A DNA stretch of 64,000 nucleotides from JBHIYN01 sp041984235 (lineage in GTDB: Bacteria > Pseudomonadota > Gammaproteobacteria > Ga0077536). The first letter of the stretch is position 1, and each line of letters opens with the position of its first letter. Under the pieces are notes generated by a model, which saw only the letters and a program-made list of their open reading frames with translations, was not told where the DNA came from and did not search any database. The position numbers were made by a program, and so were the translations under genes. This document shows, piece after piece, positions 32,542-41,356 of this stretch. The DNA is taken from positions 62,001-126,000 of the forward strand of contig JBHIYN010000007.1 in the NCBI GenBank assembly GCA_041984235.1. Reading direction: 5' to 3'.

Positions 32542-33483
32542 TCAACCCGCTGGTCCGCCGCGCATCAGGCCATAGCCGGCCACCCATTCGGGGATGGCGC
32601 GGTAATAGAGGCGTTCGAGCCGCGCGATGCCGGCCGCCGCCGCGGCGGCGGCAACCGCGACCCAGGCGCGGATCTCGTGCCCGCCGCAGCCGGCGTCGCG
32701 GGTGATGGACGCGTCGTCCTGCGCGCCGATGGCCGCGTAGTCGCCGGCCACGAGGCGTTCCAGGAAGGCCTCGTCCCAGGCCGGGTTGAGCGGCGTACGC
32801 GGACTCTCGCCGCTGACCTGTCCGATCGCGTCGTCGAGCACCCGTTGCTGACGCGCCGCGCGTGCCTCGGCGTCGAGACGGCCGCCTTCGACGAGCCGGC
32901 GGCGCACCGCCTCGGGCGCATCGGCGAGCCGCGGGATCGGTGGATCGTGCGACAGGCCGCCGGAAGCGATCAGCAGGGTGCGCGCCGGATTGGCGGCCAC
33001 GCAGCCCCCCAGCACGCGGCCGAGCGCGACCACGCGCTCGATCGGCGGCAGCGGCGGCGCGGCGCAGTTGACGAACACCGGCACCAGCGGCGGCACGGCC
33101 TCCCACGCGAAGAGCTGGGTCAGGATCTGGGTCACGCCGTGGTCGACGTCCATCTGCCAGGAGAGCGCGAGATCGACGCCGTCGGCGTGTGCGCGCGCCG
33201 CGCAGTGTTCCGCGAACGCGCTCTCCACCGGCAAGGCACCCGCCGGGGTGTTCCAGTCCCCCACCGACTGCGCCGCCGCGCCGACGCAGAAGCTCGGCAT
33301 GAGGCGATAGAAGAAGCCGTTGAAGTGATCCGGCCCGACCACCACCACGCGCTCCGGCGCATAGTCGGCGACCCACGCGCGCAGCTCGGCGAGGTGGCGA
33401 TCGACCTCGCTCACGATCGCGGGATCCGGCGCCGCGTAGTCCTTGAGCGGGGTGTGCGAAGCGAGCAGCGCGGCGACCGGCAT
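32542..33483 (-). CDS. mhpB: Extradiol ring-cleavage dioxygenase, MhpB-like (LigB type)
   Basis: Fe(II) class III extradiol dioxygenase (313 aa) very like 2,3-dihydroxyphenylpropionate 1,2-dioxygenase. Conserved blocks are SHTPLKDY, VVVGPDHFNGFFYRLMPSFC, VDHGVTQIL, ASGGLSHDPPIP, PLNPAWDEAFL, HEIRAWVA and YYRAIPEWVAGYG, and the length equals E. coli MhpB (314 aa). It cleaves a catechol next to one hydroxyl to give a yellow ring-fission acid. It lies 7 nt after the MhpC-like hydrolase, in pathway order. The side chain of the true substrate may differ from phenylpropionate. Confidence 0.9.
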   Translation of the reverse strand: MPVAALLASHTPLKDYAAPDPAIVSEVDRHLAELRAWVADYAPERVVVVGPDHFNGFFYRLMPSFCVGAAAQSVGDWNTPAGALPVESAFAEHCAARAHADGVDLALSWQMDVDHGVTQILTQLFAWEAVPPLVPVFVNCAAPPLPPIERVVALGRVLGGCVAANPARTLLIASGGLSHDPPIPRLADAPEAVRRRLVEGGRLDAEARAARQQRVLDDAIGQVSGESPRTPLNPAWDEAFLERLVAGDYAAIGAQDDASITRDAGCGGHEIRAWVAVAAAAAAAGIARLERLYYRAIPEWVAGYGLMRGGPAG

Positions 33484-33490
33484 GATGGCG

Positions 33491-34369
33491 TCAGTCCCGG
33501 CCGAGCAGGAAGTCGAGGTGGATGCGGTTGAAGGTCTCGGGATCCTCGAACTGCGGCCAGTGCCCGCAGTCCTGCATCAGGGCGTAACGCGCGTTCGGTA
33601 TCAGCGACGCGATGCGCCGCCCGACCGCGTCGTCGGCAGTCGGGTCGTGCGAGGTCCACAGCACCAGGGTCTGCTGCCGAATCGCCGACCACTCGTCGTC
33701 GCTGAGGTTGTTGCGCCGGCGGATGTCCGGGTCCTGCAGCACCAGGATGTGCTCCAGCGCCGCGGCAAATCCGGGCTGTTCGTAGATCGCCTTGCGGCAG
33801 GCGATGAGATCGTCGGTGACCATCGCCTTGTCCGCCATCAGCCATTCCAGGCGCGCCCTGACGGTGTCCCAGGTCGGGCTCTGCACCGCGGCCCGGGTCG
33901 CCGTCTTGATCTTCTCCATGACGGCCGGGATCAGGGTCGCGCCGCCGGTGGTGTTGAGCACCAGGCGTTCGACGCGCCCGGGGTAGCGCAACGCGAAACG
34001 CGCCGCCACCCAGCCGCCCAGCGATTCGCCCGAGAGGTGGGCGCGCTCGAAACCGAGCGCGTCGAACACGTCCTTCAGGTGCTCGACGTAGGCGTCGATC
34101 TCGTAGTCGCGATCGGGCTTGTCGGTCCAGCCGTGGCCGATCATGTCGATCGCCCAGGTGTCGAAGTGCTCGCCGTGCGCACCGAGGTTGCGCGAGTAGC
34201 ACTCGGCATGCCCGCCGGTGCCGTGCAGCATGATCAACGGCGGCAACGCGGCAGCGCCGGCATGCAGGTAGCGCGTGCGCAGGCCGCCGGCGTCGAGGTA
34301 GCCCTGCGCGAAACAGGTTCCGCGCAGGTCGCCCCAGATGCTGCGGTACTCGCCGTCAATCGTGCTCAT
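33491..34369 (-). CDS. Meta-cleavage product hydrolase (MhpC/HsaD-like)
   Basis: Alpha/beta hydrolase of 292 aa that should cut the C-C bond of the ring-fission product. MLHGTGGHAECYSRN gives the oxyanion hole, HLSGESLGGW the nucleophile S116, TSHDPTAD the acid, and DCGHWPQFEDPETFN the His, a pattern typical of MhpC, BphD and HsaD. It overlaps the HpaB-like gene by 4 nt and precedes the MhpB-like dioxygenase, matching a hydroxylation, ring opening and hydrolysis order. Confidence 0.88.
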   Translation of the reverse strand: MSTIDGEYRSIWGDLRGTCFAQGYLDAGGLRTRYLHAGAAALPPLIMLHGTGGHAECYSRNLGAHGEHFDTWAIDMIGHGWTDKPDRDYEIDAYVEHLKDVFDALGFERAHLSGESLGGWVAARFALRYPGRVERLVLNTTGGATLIPAVMEKIKTATRAAVQSPTWDTVRARLEWLMADKAMVTDDLIACRKAIYEQPGFAAALEHILVLQDPDIRRRNNLSDDEWSAIRQQTLVLWTSHDPTADDAVGRRIASLIPNARYALMQDCGHWPQFEDPETFNRIHLDFLLGRD

Positions 34370-35817
34370 AGTGCCTCCAGGAAAGCATCGAGGTGGTCCA
34401 GCCAGGCCTGCTTGCGCCCGTACTCACGCTGTACGCCGGCCAGCAGCGCACTGCGCTCGCCGGCATAGTTCTTCTCGTAGAGCTCGTGGCGCGCGCCGAA
34501 GTCACTGCCGCACACGTCCCAGGCCAGCTTGAGCAGCTGGGTCCTGGCGCGGCCGTCGATGCCGGCGCCGCGCAGCGCCTTCTCGATATCGGCGCCTACC
34601 GCCGAATCGAACTCGTCCATCGATACCGGGATCTGCACCAGGGCACCGCCCCCCATGCGCCGGACCATGTCGACCAGCTCGGGATAGTACACGGGGCCGA
34701 GCGCACGGCCCGCCTGCAGCGCGAACAGATCCGGGTAGCAGACGCCGTTCTCTGGATCGGTTTCGGCCTGCGCCTCGGCCGAGCGCGTGGTCGAGCGAAT
34801 CACCTCCACGCGCACCGCGGCCTCGCCCAGCATCTCCATGATCTCCGGCCGGCCGGCGAGTCCCTGCGCCTCGGCCATGCGGTTGACCAGGGCGTAGACG
34901 AAGCCGAGCTTGACCTCCAGGCGCGCGTTGGTCTGGTGGGCGGTCAGCTCGCGCATGCGGCTGTCGCGGTACATACGGTTCAGCAGCGGGATGTTGCGGT
35001 CCACGAACACGCGCTCCCACGGCACCAGCACGTCCTCGAACACCACTGTCGCGTCCATCTCGTCGAACCGCGACGACAGCGGGTGGTCGCGCACGGCGCC
35101 GTGATGGGTGAACGACGGCCGGCAGATGGTCTTCAGGCCCGGCGTCGCCATCGGTACCGCGAACACGTTGGCGTAGTCTTCCTCGCCCGGCTGGAAGGTC
35201 GGCGGGAACGGCCACACCAGGATCTCGTCGGCATAGGGGGCGGCGGTCGCGATACGCTTGATGCCGTTGAGGATGATGCCGTCGGCGTTCTCGCCGGTCA
35301 CGCGCAGGCAGATCCCGGGATCGGACTGCTGGTGCCGCAGCCTGCCCTTGTCCAGCTGCGGATCGAGCAGCGCGTGGGTCAGGAAGAGATCATTAAGGGC
35401 GATATGGCGATAGTAGTTCACCACCGCGTCGGCCCGCGCCTCGCCGCCCTCGGCGAAGAACGAGCGCTTGGCCGCGAGCGCGGCGACCATCACGTTGAGA
35501 AAGTCCGGGCTGCGCCCGAGCATGCCGCAGTTGGCACCGGCCCACAGCGCGTAGGCCTCGCGCTTCAGCTCGAGTTGCTCGCGCGACCGCGGGATCTCGA
35601 ACGCACGGCCAATCGGCTCGTCGAACTCCGGCGTCTCGGCGGCCAGCACCGCCCGGTGCGCGTCCTCGTGCTGCATGTCGTAGAGGCGGGCGATGGAGGC
35701 GATCGAGGTCGCGAACTCGGGAAAGGTGGTCACGTCGCTGACGCGCTCGCCGTGATACCAGACCTCGCGGCCGTCACGCAGCCCCTCGATGAATTGCCTG
35801 CCGGTACGTAGTGCCAT
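34366..35817 (-). CDS. 4-hydroxyphenylacetate 3-hydroxylase (HpaB) family flavin monooxygenase
   Basis: FADH2-dependent oxygenase component of 483 aa. The N-terminus RTGRQFIEGLRDGREVWYHGERV, NVMVAALAAKRSFF, SDPGICLRVTGENADGI, HHGAVRDHPLSSRFDEMD and DVLVPWERVFVDR are all hallmarks of HpaB and related chlorophenol or pyrrole hydroxylases. It probably adds an ortho hydroxyl to a phenol, making the catechol cleaved by the MhpB-like enzyme. The flavin reductase (HpaC) is not in the operon. It starts 3 nt after the LLM gene ends. Confidence 0.92.
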   Translation of the reverse strand: MALRTGRQFIEGLRDGREVWYHGERVSDVTTFPEFATSIASIARLYDMQHEDAHRAVLAAETPEFDEPIGRAFEIPRSREQLELKREAYALWAGANCGMLGRSPDFLNVMVAALAAKRSFFAEGGEARADAVVNYYRHIALNDLFLTHALLDPQLDKGRLRHQQSDPGICLRVTGENADGIILNGIKRIATAAPYADEILVWPFPPTFQPGEEDYANVFAVPMATPGLKTICRPSFTHHGAVRDHPLSSRFDEMDATVVFEDVLVPWERVFVDRNIPLLNRMYRDSRMRELTAHQTNARLEVKLGFVYALVNRMAEAQGLAGRPEIMEMLGEAAVRVEVIRSTTRSAEAQAETDPENGVCYPDLFALQAGRALGPVYYPELVDMVRRMGGGALVQIPVSMDEFDSAVGADIEKALRGAGIDGRARTQLLKLAWDVCGSDFGARHELYEKNYAGERSALLAGVQREYGRKQAWLDHLDAFLEAL

Positions 35818-35820
35818 ATT

Positions 35821-37101
35821 TCAGTCCTGGTCGTGGTCACGCCAGCCGCGGCCGCCGAAGCTCGCGCGCAGCGTGGGTTGATAACGGGTGAGCTCGACGC
35901 CGATCTTCGGCAGCACCTTCTCCACCAGCAGCTCGTTGGATTTGAGCAGGCCGTCGATGGGTGCCGGGCCGGCCGCGATCCAGGGTACGATGAGATCGGT
36001 GTTGAGGGACGTGATCATGGCTTCGAGCTGGCGCGCGACGCTGTCAACCGAGCCGCACAGCGAGTAGCCGCGCTCGCGCACCGATTCGGCGGTGTTCGGG
36101 ATGGTGCCCTGCTCGCCGGGCCGGCGAAGCGCTTCGTTGAAGCCGAACCAGTCGTGCCAGCGGGTCCACACGTAGCCCAGCCCGCGCTCCATGATGGCGT
36201 AGGCCTCGGCATCGGTATCGGCGACCACGATCTCGCGGAAATGGCCCAGCCCGCGGCCCCACTCGAGGTCACGTCCGGCCGCGCTCGCGGCCTGCTGGTA
36301 ACGGTCGATCGAAGCTTTCGCATGGGCCTCGATGGGCGTGAAGATGACCGGGGTGATGCCCTCGGCGGCGGACCACTCGATGGTCTCGGGGCTCATGGTG
36401 AAGGGTATGAAGATCTCGATCGACGCCGGCTCCTGCAGCGTCATTGGCGCGATGCCGACCTGCGCCAGCCGGCCGTCGTCATCGACCATGCCGGGCGCCA
36501 TGTGTTGCGTGGCCGGATGATCCCACTTGATGCCGTCCGGCGGCAGGCTCCAGTGCGCGCCGCGGTGGCGGAACAGGGGCTCTGCCCAGGCCTTGCGGAT
36601 GATCGCGTAGTGCTCGTTGAACAGCTCGCGGTTGATGCGATCGTGCTCGGCGAAATCCGGGTCGTTGGCCGAGGTCCAGGCCGCGTTCATCTTCTGCCCG
36701 ATGGTCATCACGTGGCGCGCCTGGTAGCCGCGCGCGAATCCGGCGCACATGCGTCCCTGCGAGAAATGGTCGAGCATGGCGAGGTCTTCAGCGAGCAGCA
36801 GCGGGTTGCGCGCCGGCAGCACGTTGCCCATCTGCCCGATGCGTAGCCGCGAGGTCTGCATCGCCGCCCAGGTGCCGAGCATGACCGGGTTGTTCGACAC
36901 TTCCAGGCCCTCGAGATGGAAGTGGTGCTCGGAGAACGCGGCGAAGTCGAAACCGAGATCCTCGACCTGGCGCAGCAAGCGGGCGCAATCGGCCAGCCCG
37001 CGCTGGTAATAGTTTGGATCCTGGCCGGCGAAGCCGCGCTCGAACTGTGCCGGCGTGGCCCCCGCGCTCGGCAGCATGAATGCGCCCAGACGAATCTTCA
37101 T
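35821..37101 (-). CDS. LLM-class flavin-dependent oxidoreductase
   Basis: Luciferase-like monooxygenase of 426 aa, first in the aromatic operon. MKIRLGAFMLPSAGATPAQF, DFAAFSEHHFHLEGLEVSNN (the EHH motif), DLAMLDHFSQGRMCAGFARGY and the C-terminal SVRERGYSLCGSVDSVARQ are family typical. ATG 37101 follows AGGGGGG at good distance; a longer frame has no such site. It needs reduced flavin from elsewhere. It diverges from a GntR/FCD gene across a perfect palindrome and is likely controlled by that regulator. Confidence 0.9.
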   Translation of the reverse strand: MKIRLGAFMLPSAGATPAQFERGFAGQDPNYYQRGLADCARLLRQVEDLGFDFAAFSEHHFHLEGLEVSNNPVMLGTWAAMQTSRLRIGQMGNVLPARNPLLLAEDLAMLDHFSQGRMCAGFARGYQARHVMTIGQKMNAAWTSANDPDFAEHDRINRELFNEHYAIIRKAWAEPLFRHRGAHWSLPPDGIKWDHPATQHMAPGMVDDDGRLAQVGIAPMTLQEPASIEIFIPFTMSPETIEWSAAEGITPVIFTPIEAHAKASIDRYQQAASAAGRDLEWGRGLGHFREIVVADTDAEAYAIMERGLGYVWTRWHDWFGFNEALRRPGEQGTIPNTAESVRERGYSLCGSVDSVARQLEAMITSLNTDLIVPWIAAGPAPIDGLLKSNELLVEKVLPKIGVELTRYQPTLRASFGGRGWRDHDQD

Positions 37102-37160
37102 GTGTGTTTTCCCCCCTGGTCCCGGCAGCCGCACGGCGAACGGCGCCGCGCCCTGCCAAG

Positions 37161-37174
37161 ACTAATATATTAGT
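37161..37174. promoter_or_regulatory. Perfect palindrome, probable GntR/FCD operator
   Basis: ACTAATATATTAGT is a perfect 14-bp palindrome in a short AT-rich island midway between the divergent LLM operon (start 37101) and the GntR gene (start 37230). A second short dyad, TAGTATGCTA, overlaps its right side (37171-37180). Position and symmetry fit a regulator controlling itself and the divergent operon. Confidence 0.6.
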
Positions 37175-37229
37175 ATGCTAAGCTTCCCATTACCCAAGGG
37201 CAAGCATTGCCGCACACACGGGAAACCGC

Positions 37230-37937
37230 ATGTCTGCATCACTCATCGGGTCCGCCGCCGCACGACGTTCGCCGGCACCACGCGTCGAACTGGCCTACGA
37301 ATACCTGCGCGAACTGCTGCTGGAAGGCAATCTCGGTCCCGGCGATCCGCTTTCAGTGGTGACCCTGAGCGCGGAGCTGGGCTGCAGCCGGGTGCCGGTC
37401 ATGGAAGCGCTGAAACGGTTGGAGCGCGACGGCTTCGTCGAGATCACGCCACAGGTCGGCTGCCGGGTGGCGACACCCCGGCTGGACGACGTGCGCGACT
37501 TCTTCACGCTGTTCGCCGCGGTCGAGGGCACCACCACCGCCTTCGCCGCGGCCCGCCGCACGGCCGCCGACCTCGACGACTTCGCCACCGTGTGGGCGCA
37601 CTACGAAGCGGCCGCGGCCGACGCCGGCGGGCCGCACGCCGGCGACCCGGCCTACCGCCGCGTGAATGCGGCATTCCACGCCGCCATCCATCGCATGGCG
37701 CACTCACCGGTGACCACCGGGATCGCCGCCGGCCTGTGGGATCGCAGCGACTTCTACATCAAGCTCGCGTTCGGCTCGTTGTACTTCTCACAGTCCGTGC
37801 GGCGCGCGCACCGTGCGATCCGGCGCGCCATCATCGCCGGCGACGCCGCGGCCGCGCGCACCGCGGTCGCGTCCCACCTCGAGTCCGTCGGCGAGCGCGT
37901 CGCCCGCCGCCTGGCACGCGGCGGCGAGGCGAGCTGA
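37230..37937 (+). CDS. GntR family transcriptional regulator, FCD/FadR subfamily
   Basis: Regulator of 235 aa. The N-terminal winged helix reads AYEYLRELLLEGNLGPGDPLS, then LSAELGCSRVPVMEALKRLERDGFVE, the GntR signature. The C-terminal helical FCD effector domain has the metal-type His pattern in NAAFHAAIHRMA and RRAHRAIRRAIIAGD. It probably represses the divergent LLM-HpaB-MhpC-MhpB-MetE operon until a pathway intermediate binds. The operator candidate lies 56 nt upstream of the start. Confidence 0.92.
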   Translation: MSASLIGSAAARRSPAPRVELAYEYLRELLLEGNLGPGDPLSVVTLSAELGCSRVPVMEALKRLERDGFVEITPQVGCRVATPRLDDVRDFFTLFAAVEGTTTAFAAARRTAADLDDFATVWAHYEAAAADAGGPHAGDPAYRRVNAAFHAAIHRMAHSPVTTGIAAGLWDRSDFYIKLAFGSLYFSQSVRRAHRAIRRAIIAGDAAAARTAVASHLESVGERVARRLARGGEAS

Positions 37938-38085
37938 GCGGGGCCTGCACGTTGCGGCCACCGCAGGCACGTGTCGCCGCGCGGCGGTATGCAGGCTACC
38001 ATCGGGTGCGGAAGCAGTGGACTGCGCGCCGCATACGGGCGGGCAGCTTGTGCCGCCGACCGCGGTAACCAGGGGAGATCAACGC

Positions 38086-39228
38086 GTGAGTATGACCTCA
38101 GCAGCGCTGCTCGAGCGCGTCAATGCGGTACTGCCGGCAATCGCGGCGCGCGCCGCGGAGAGCGAGGTGCTGCGCCGCCCGCACGACGACTCCATCCGCG
38201 ACATCGTCGACTGTGACGTCATCCGCGCACTGGTCCCGAAACGCTTCGGCGGCCACGAGCTCGGCCTCGACACCCTCGCCGCCGTCGCGCGTGCGGTGAG
38301 CTCGGCGTGCATGTCCACCGGCTGGGTCACCGCGTTCTACCTCGGCCATAACTGGATGCTGACCAAGTTTCCCGAGCGCGCCCAGGAAGAGTTCTTCGCC
38401 GCGCGCTCGTTCACCATGGCGCCGATCCAGCCGTCACCAGATCTCGTCATCGAACCGGTCACCGGCGGCTACGAAGTCAGCGGCCGCTCCAGCTTCAGCT
38501 CGGGCATCATGCACGCCGACTGGGTCATCCTGGCCAAGGCCGGCGGCCCCGACGCGCGTGCATTCGCCGTGCCGCGTGACGAAGTCACGGTGGAAGACGT
38601 GTGGCACATGGCGGGCATGGCCGGCACCGGCAGCAACGACGTCATCGTCGAGAAGCTGTTCGTGCCCGGGCACCGCACGCTGGACGCCGACACCCTGTTC
38701 AACGGCACCGACTCCATACACGACAATCCGCTCTACGCGATTCCGCTGCTGCCCTTCATCTACTGCGAGGTGATGGGCGTCTATACCGGCGGGCTGGAAG
38801 GCGCGACGGCAGCGTACGAGTCACACGTGCGCAGCAAGGTCCGCACCTGGGGGGGTGACGCGCTCGCCGGCAAGCAGGCGGTGCATATCAACCTCGGCGA
38901 GGCGCATGCCCGCGCCAGTGCCGCCGGCGCGCTGCTCGAGCGCCTCGTCGCCGATACGCGCGCGCTGGCGGATGCGCGCAACTTCACCCTCGATGCCCGC
39001 CTCGACCTCAAGCTGCGCGCCGGCTATATCAGCGAGCTGTGCCGCCACAGCGTCAACGACATGATGGCGCGCTCGGGCACCAAGAGCTTCCGGCTGGATG
39101 CACCCATACAGCGCTACTTCCGCGATCTGAACACGCTCGCCACGCATGCCTTCATCGACCGCGAGGTGGCCTACGAGCTCTATGGCCGGCATCGCCTCGG
39201 GCTGGCGCCGAACAGCCCGCTGATCTGA
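38086..39228 (+). CDS. Acyl-CoA dehydrogenase-fold flavin monooxygenase (HsaA-like)
   Basis: Protein of 380 aa with the acyl-CoA dehydrogenase fold of group D flavin monooxygenases such as HsaA and other two-component phenol hydroxylases. It shows the helical N-terminus (RALVPKRFGGHELGLDTL), the beta domain (VSGRSSFSSGIMHADWV), VWHMAGMAGTGSNDVIV with the W/GT(G)S motif, and the C-terminal YFRDLNTLATHAFIDREVAYELYG. GTG 38086 is chosen because AGGGGA lies 9 nt upstream; ATG 38092 is two codons further. It is separate from the GntR gene (148-nt gap), so may have its own promoter. Confidence 0.86.
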   Translation: MSMTSAALLERVNAVLPAIAARAAESEVLRRPHDDSIRDIVDCDVIRALVPKRFGGHELGLDTLAAVARAVSSACMSTGWVTAFYLGHNWMLTKFPERAQEEFFAARSFTMAPIQPSPDLVIEPVTGGYEVSGRSSFSSGIMHADWVILAKAGGPDARAFAVPRDEVTVEDVWHMAGMAGTGSNDVIVEKLFVPGHRTLDADTLFNGTDSIHDNPLYAIPLLPFIYCEVMGVYTGGLEGATAAYESHVRSKVRTWGGDALAGKQAVHINLGEAHARASAAGALLERLVADTRALADARNFTLDARLDLKLRAGYISELCRHSVNDMMARSGTKSFRLDAPIQRYFRDLNTLATHAFIDREVAYELYGRHRLGLAPNSPLI

Positions 39229-39258
39229 TCCCGCCGGCGACCGCCAGCCGGTACCCGC

Positions 39259-40311
39259 CTAGCCGGCCAGCGGCGGGTGCGGCCAGGCCGGCGCGACCCG
39301 GGTCGCCAGCCAGTGGACCAGCGCGTTGCTGACGTCGAGGGGCTTCTCCTGCGCCATCCAGTGGCCGGACTCGACGGTGCGCTCGGTAAGGTCGCGGCAA
39401 TAGGCGCGCATCGGCTCGGGCAGCCGCGAATCGACACATTCACACACGAAGTCGTAGGCCGCGGTCAGGAACAGTACCGGCATGTCGAGGTAGCCGTCGT
39501 TGACGGCATGCGCCGCGTAGGCGGTGTTGGCCCCGTGGTTCATGTAGAACGAGCTGGTGCCGGCAAACCCGGTGCGCGACAGCGCGGCGACGTAGGTCGC
39601 GAGATCGTCGGCGGAGATGACGTCGTCGTCGCGCGGCGTGTCCGGCGCGGCGTCGGCGCCGCCGAACCAGCCGCCGTCGCGGCGAATGGTCGCGGTAATG
39701 GCCGGCGTCCCGCGTGCCTCCGGCGGCCATTTGCGAAACAGCGCCTTCAGGGTTTTCTCCACGTCCGCCTCGAACACCTCGACCGCGCGGGCGAAGTTCT
39801 CCTGGTAGAAGTACTGGTAGTCCCACTGCCCGGCCGGGTACTCCTGCTCGGGATACACGCTGCGATCGACCAGCGCGACGGCGCCTTCGAGGCCGTTGTC
39901 GAGCGCGCGGTAGGGCACGCACAGGTTGGCGACCGCGTGGCAGCGTTCGGGGTGGTGGCTGGCGATGCTCCAGATCACGGGCGCGCCCCAGTCGTGGCCG
40001 ACCCATACCGCCCGCTCCTGGCCGAGATGGTCGAGCAGCGCGAGCAGGTCACCGACGTGCTTCTCCATGCTGTAGTCGGCGTGGCTGTCGTACACCGTGG
40101 AGCCGCCATGGCCACGCAGATCGGGCGCGATGGCATGGAAGCCCAGCCCACCGAGCACCGGCAACTGGTGGCGCCAGCTGTGGCCGAGCTCGGGCCAGCC
40201 GTGCGCGAAGATGACCGGCGGACCGTGCTCAGGCCCGGCGCTGAGACAGGCCATTTCGTGGCCCGCCAGACTGACGGTCGCGGCGCGGACCTCGGCGGCG
40301 TGTTTCGGCAT
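39259..40311 (-). CDS. Soluble epoxide hydrolase (alpha/beta hydrolase)
   Basis: Epoxide hydrolase of 350 aa. HGWPELGHSWRHQ is the HGxP oxyanion motif, WVGHDWGAPVIW puts the nucleophilic Asp at D107, AAYDFVCE offers the acid and SGHWMAQEKP the His. Tyrosines that activate the epoxide are available in QYFYQENF. ATG 40311 (MPKHAAEV) follows AGGAGACC at good spacing. It would open an epoxide produced by one of the monooxygenases nearby (inference). It is convergent with the HsaA-like gene. Confidence 0.9.
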   Translation of the reverse strand: MPKHAAEVRAATVSLAGHEMACLSAGPEHGPPVIFAHGWPELGHSWRHQLPVLGGLGFHAIAPDLRGHGGSTVYDSHADYSMEKHVGDLLALLDHLGQERAVWVGHDWGAPVIWSIASHHPERCHAVANLCVPYRALDNGLEGAVALVDRSVYPEQEYPAGQWDYQYFYQENFARAVEVFEADVEKTLKALFRKWPPEARGTPAITATIRRDGGWFGGADAAPDTPRDDDVISADDLATYVAALSRTGFAGTSSFYMNHGANTAYAAHAVNDGYLDMPVLFLTAAYDFVCECVDSRLPEPMRAYCRDLTERTVESGHWMAQEKPLDVSNALVHWLATRVAPAWPHPPLAG

Positions 40312-40614
40312 GACGGTCTCCTGCATGAATCCCCGCCCATCCTACCCGTGAGTGCGGGCGGCACGCCACGCAACGCCCGCCGCGGCGCCTGAAACACTTC
40401 TGAAACAAAACCGCGCGGCGGCGATACACGGGCGTTACGCGGGCCCCCTAGACTGGCTGGCAACGTCACCGGGCGCGGGACCGCGACCTCGGCGCGACAT
40501 GGGTGCGACATGGGCGCGGTCGGCCGCGGCGCCCCCGGGCAAGCCATCAGCGGAGTTATAATCGTGAACGCAGCATCATCGGCACGGCTCGTCTGCCCGG
40601 AGGGTCTCGGGGCA
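40312..40614. promoter_or_regulatory. Divergent regulatory region with OmpR-type direct repeats and a -10 hexamer
   Basis: 303 nt without a gene. TGAAAC occurs twice with an 11-bp period (40390-40395 and 40401-40406), the spacing preferred by tandem-binding OmpR/PhoB-type regulators such as the one encoded just downstream. A perfect TATAAT at 40557-40562 would start RNA near 40569 and leaves the regulator ATG (40615) as the first start, excluding GTG 40564. No good -35 is visible. Confidence 0.5.
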
Positions 40615-41334
40615 ATGGAAGAAGCGATCAGGATCATGGTGGTGGACGACGACGACGGCGTCCGCGAGTTGCTCAGCGACTACCTCGGTGACAGCGGCTT
40701 CGAGGTCATGCTGGCTGCCAGCGGACAGGAGCTGCGCAGCCAGCTCGCCGCCGACGTGCCGCAGGTCGTGCTGCTCGACGTCAGCCTGCCGGGCGAGGAC
40801 GGCCTCAGCCTGGCGCGCTACCTGCGCGAGCAGTTCGACATCGGCGTCATCATGGTGTCCGGCGCCGGAGAGACCGTCGATCGCATCGTCGGGCTGGAGG
40901 TCGGCGCCGACGATTACCTGTCCAAGCCGTTCGACCTGCGCGAGCTGCGCGCGCGTATTCGCAGCGTGCTGCGCCGCTACCCGCGCGATGCTGCCGACGC
41001 CGCGCCCGAAGCCGCGCACCGCGTACCGTTCGGCGCCGCCCAGCTCGACCTCGACGGTGCGCGCCTGTTCGGTGCGGACGGCGGTGAGATCCCGATCACC
41101 GCCTCGGAATTCGACCTGCTCAAGGTGTTCATCGAGCGTCCCAACCGGCCGTTGTCGCGCGACCAGCTCATGAGCCTGACCCGCAACCGTGACTGGGATC
41201 CCTACGACCGCTCGATCGACATCCGCATCGCGCGGCTGCGCAAGAAGGTCGAGCGCGACCCGGAGAATCCGCAGACCATCCGCACCCGCCGCGGACTCGG
41301 CTACATGTACGTACCGGAGCCCCGCGCCGACTGA
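40615..41334 (+). CDS. OmpR-family response regulator
   Basis: Two-component regulator of 239 aa. In the receiver, MVVDDDD supplies the acidic pocket, D55 in VVLLDVSLPGEDG is the phosphoacceptor and K104 in YLSKPFD the conserved Lys. The C-terminal winged helix has ITASEFDLLKVFIE, RDQLM, DPYDRSIDIRIARLRKKVE and TRRGLGYMY, typical of OmpR/PhoB. It is followed 22 nt later by a hybrid sensor kinase that is probably its partner. Confidence 0.94.
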   Translation: MEEAIRIMVVDDDDGVRELLSDYLGDSGFEVMLAASGQELRSQLAADVPQVVLLDVSLPGEDGLSLARYLREQFDIGVIMVSGAGETVDRIVGLEVGADDYLSKPFDLRELRARIRSVLRRYPRDAADAAPEAAHRVPFGAAQLDLDGARLFGADGGEIPITASEFDLLKVFIERPNRPLSRDQLMSLTRNRDWDPYDRSIDIRIARLRKKVERDPENPQTIRTRRGLGYMYVPEPRAD

Positions 41335-41356
41335 CACGGCGCGCCAGGGCGACCGC

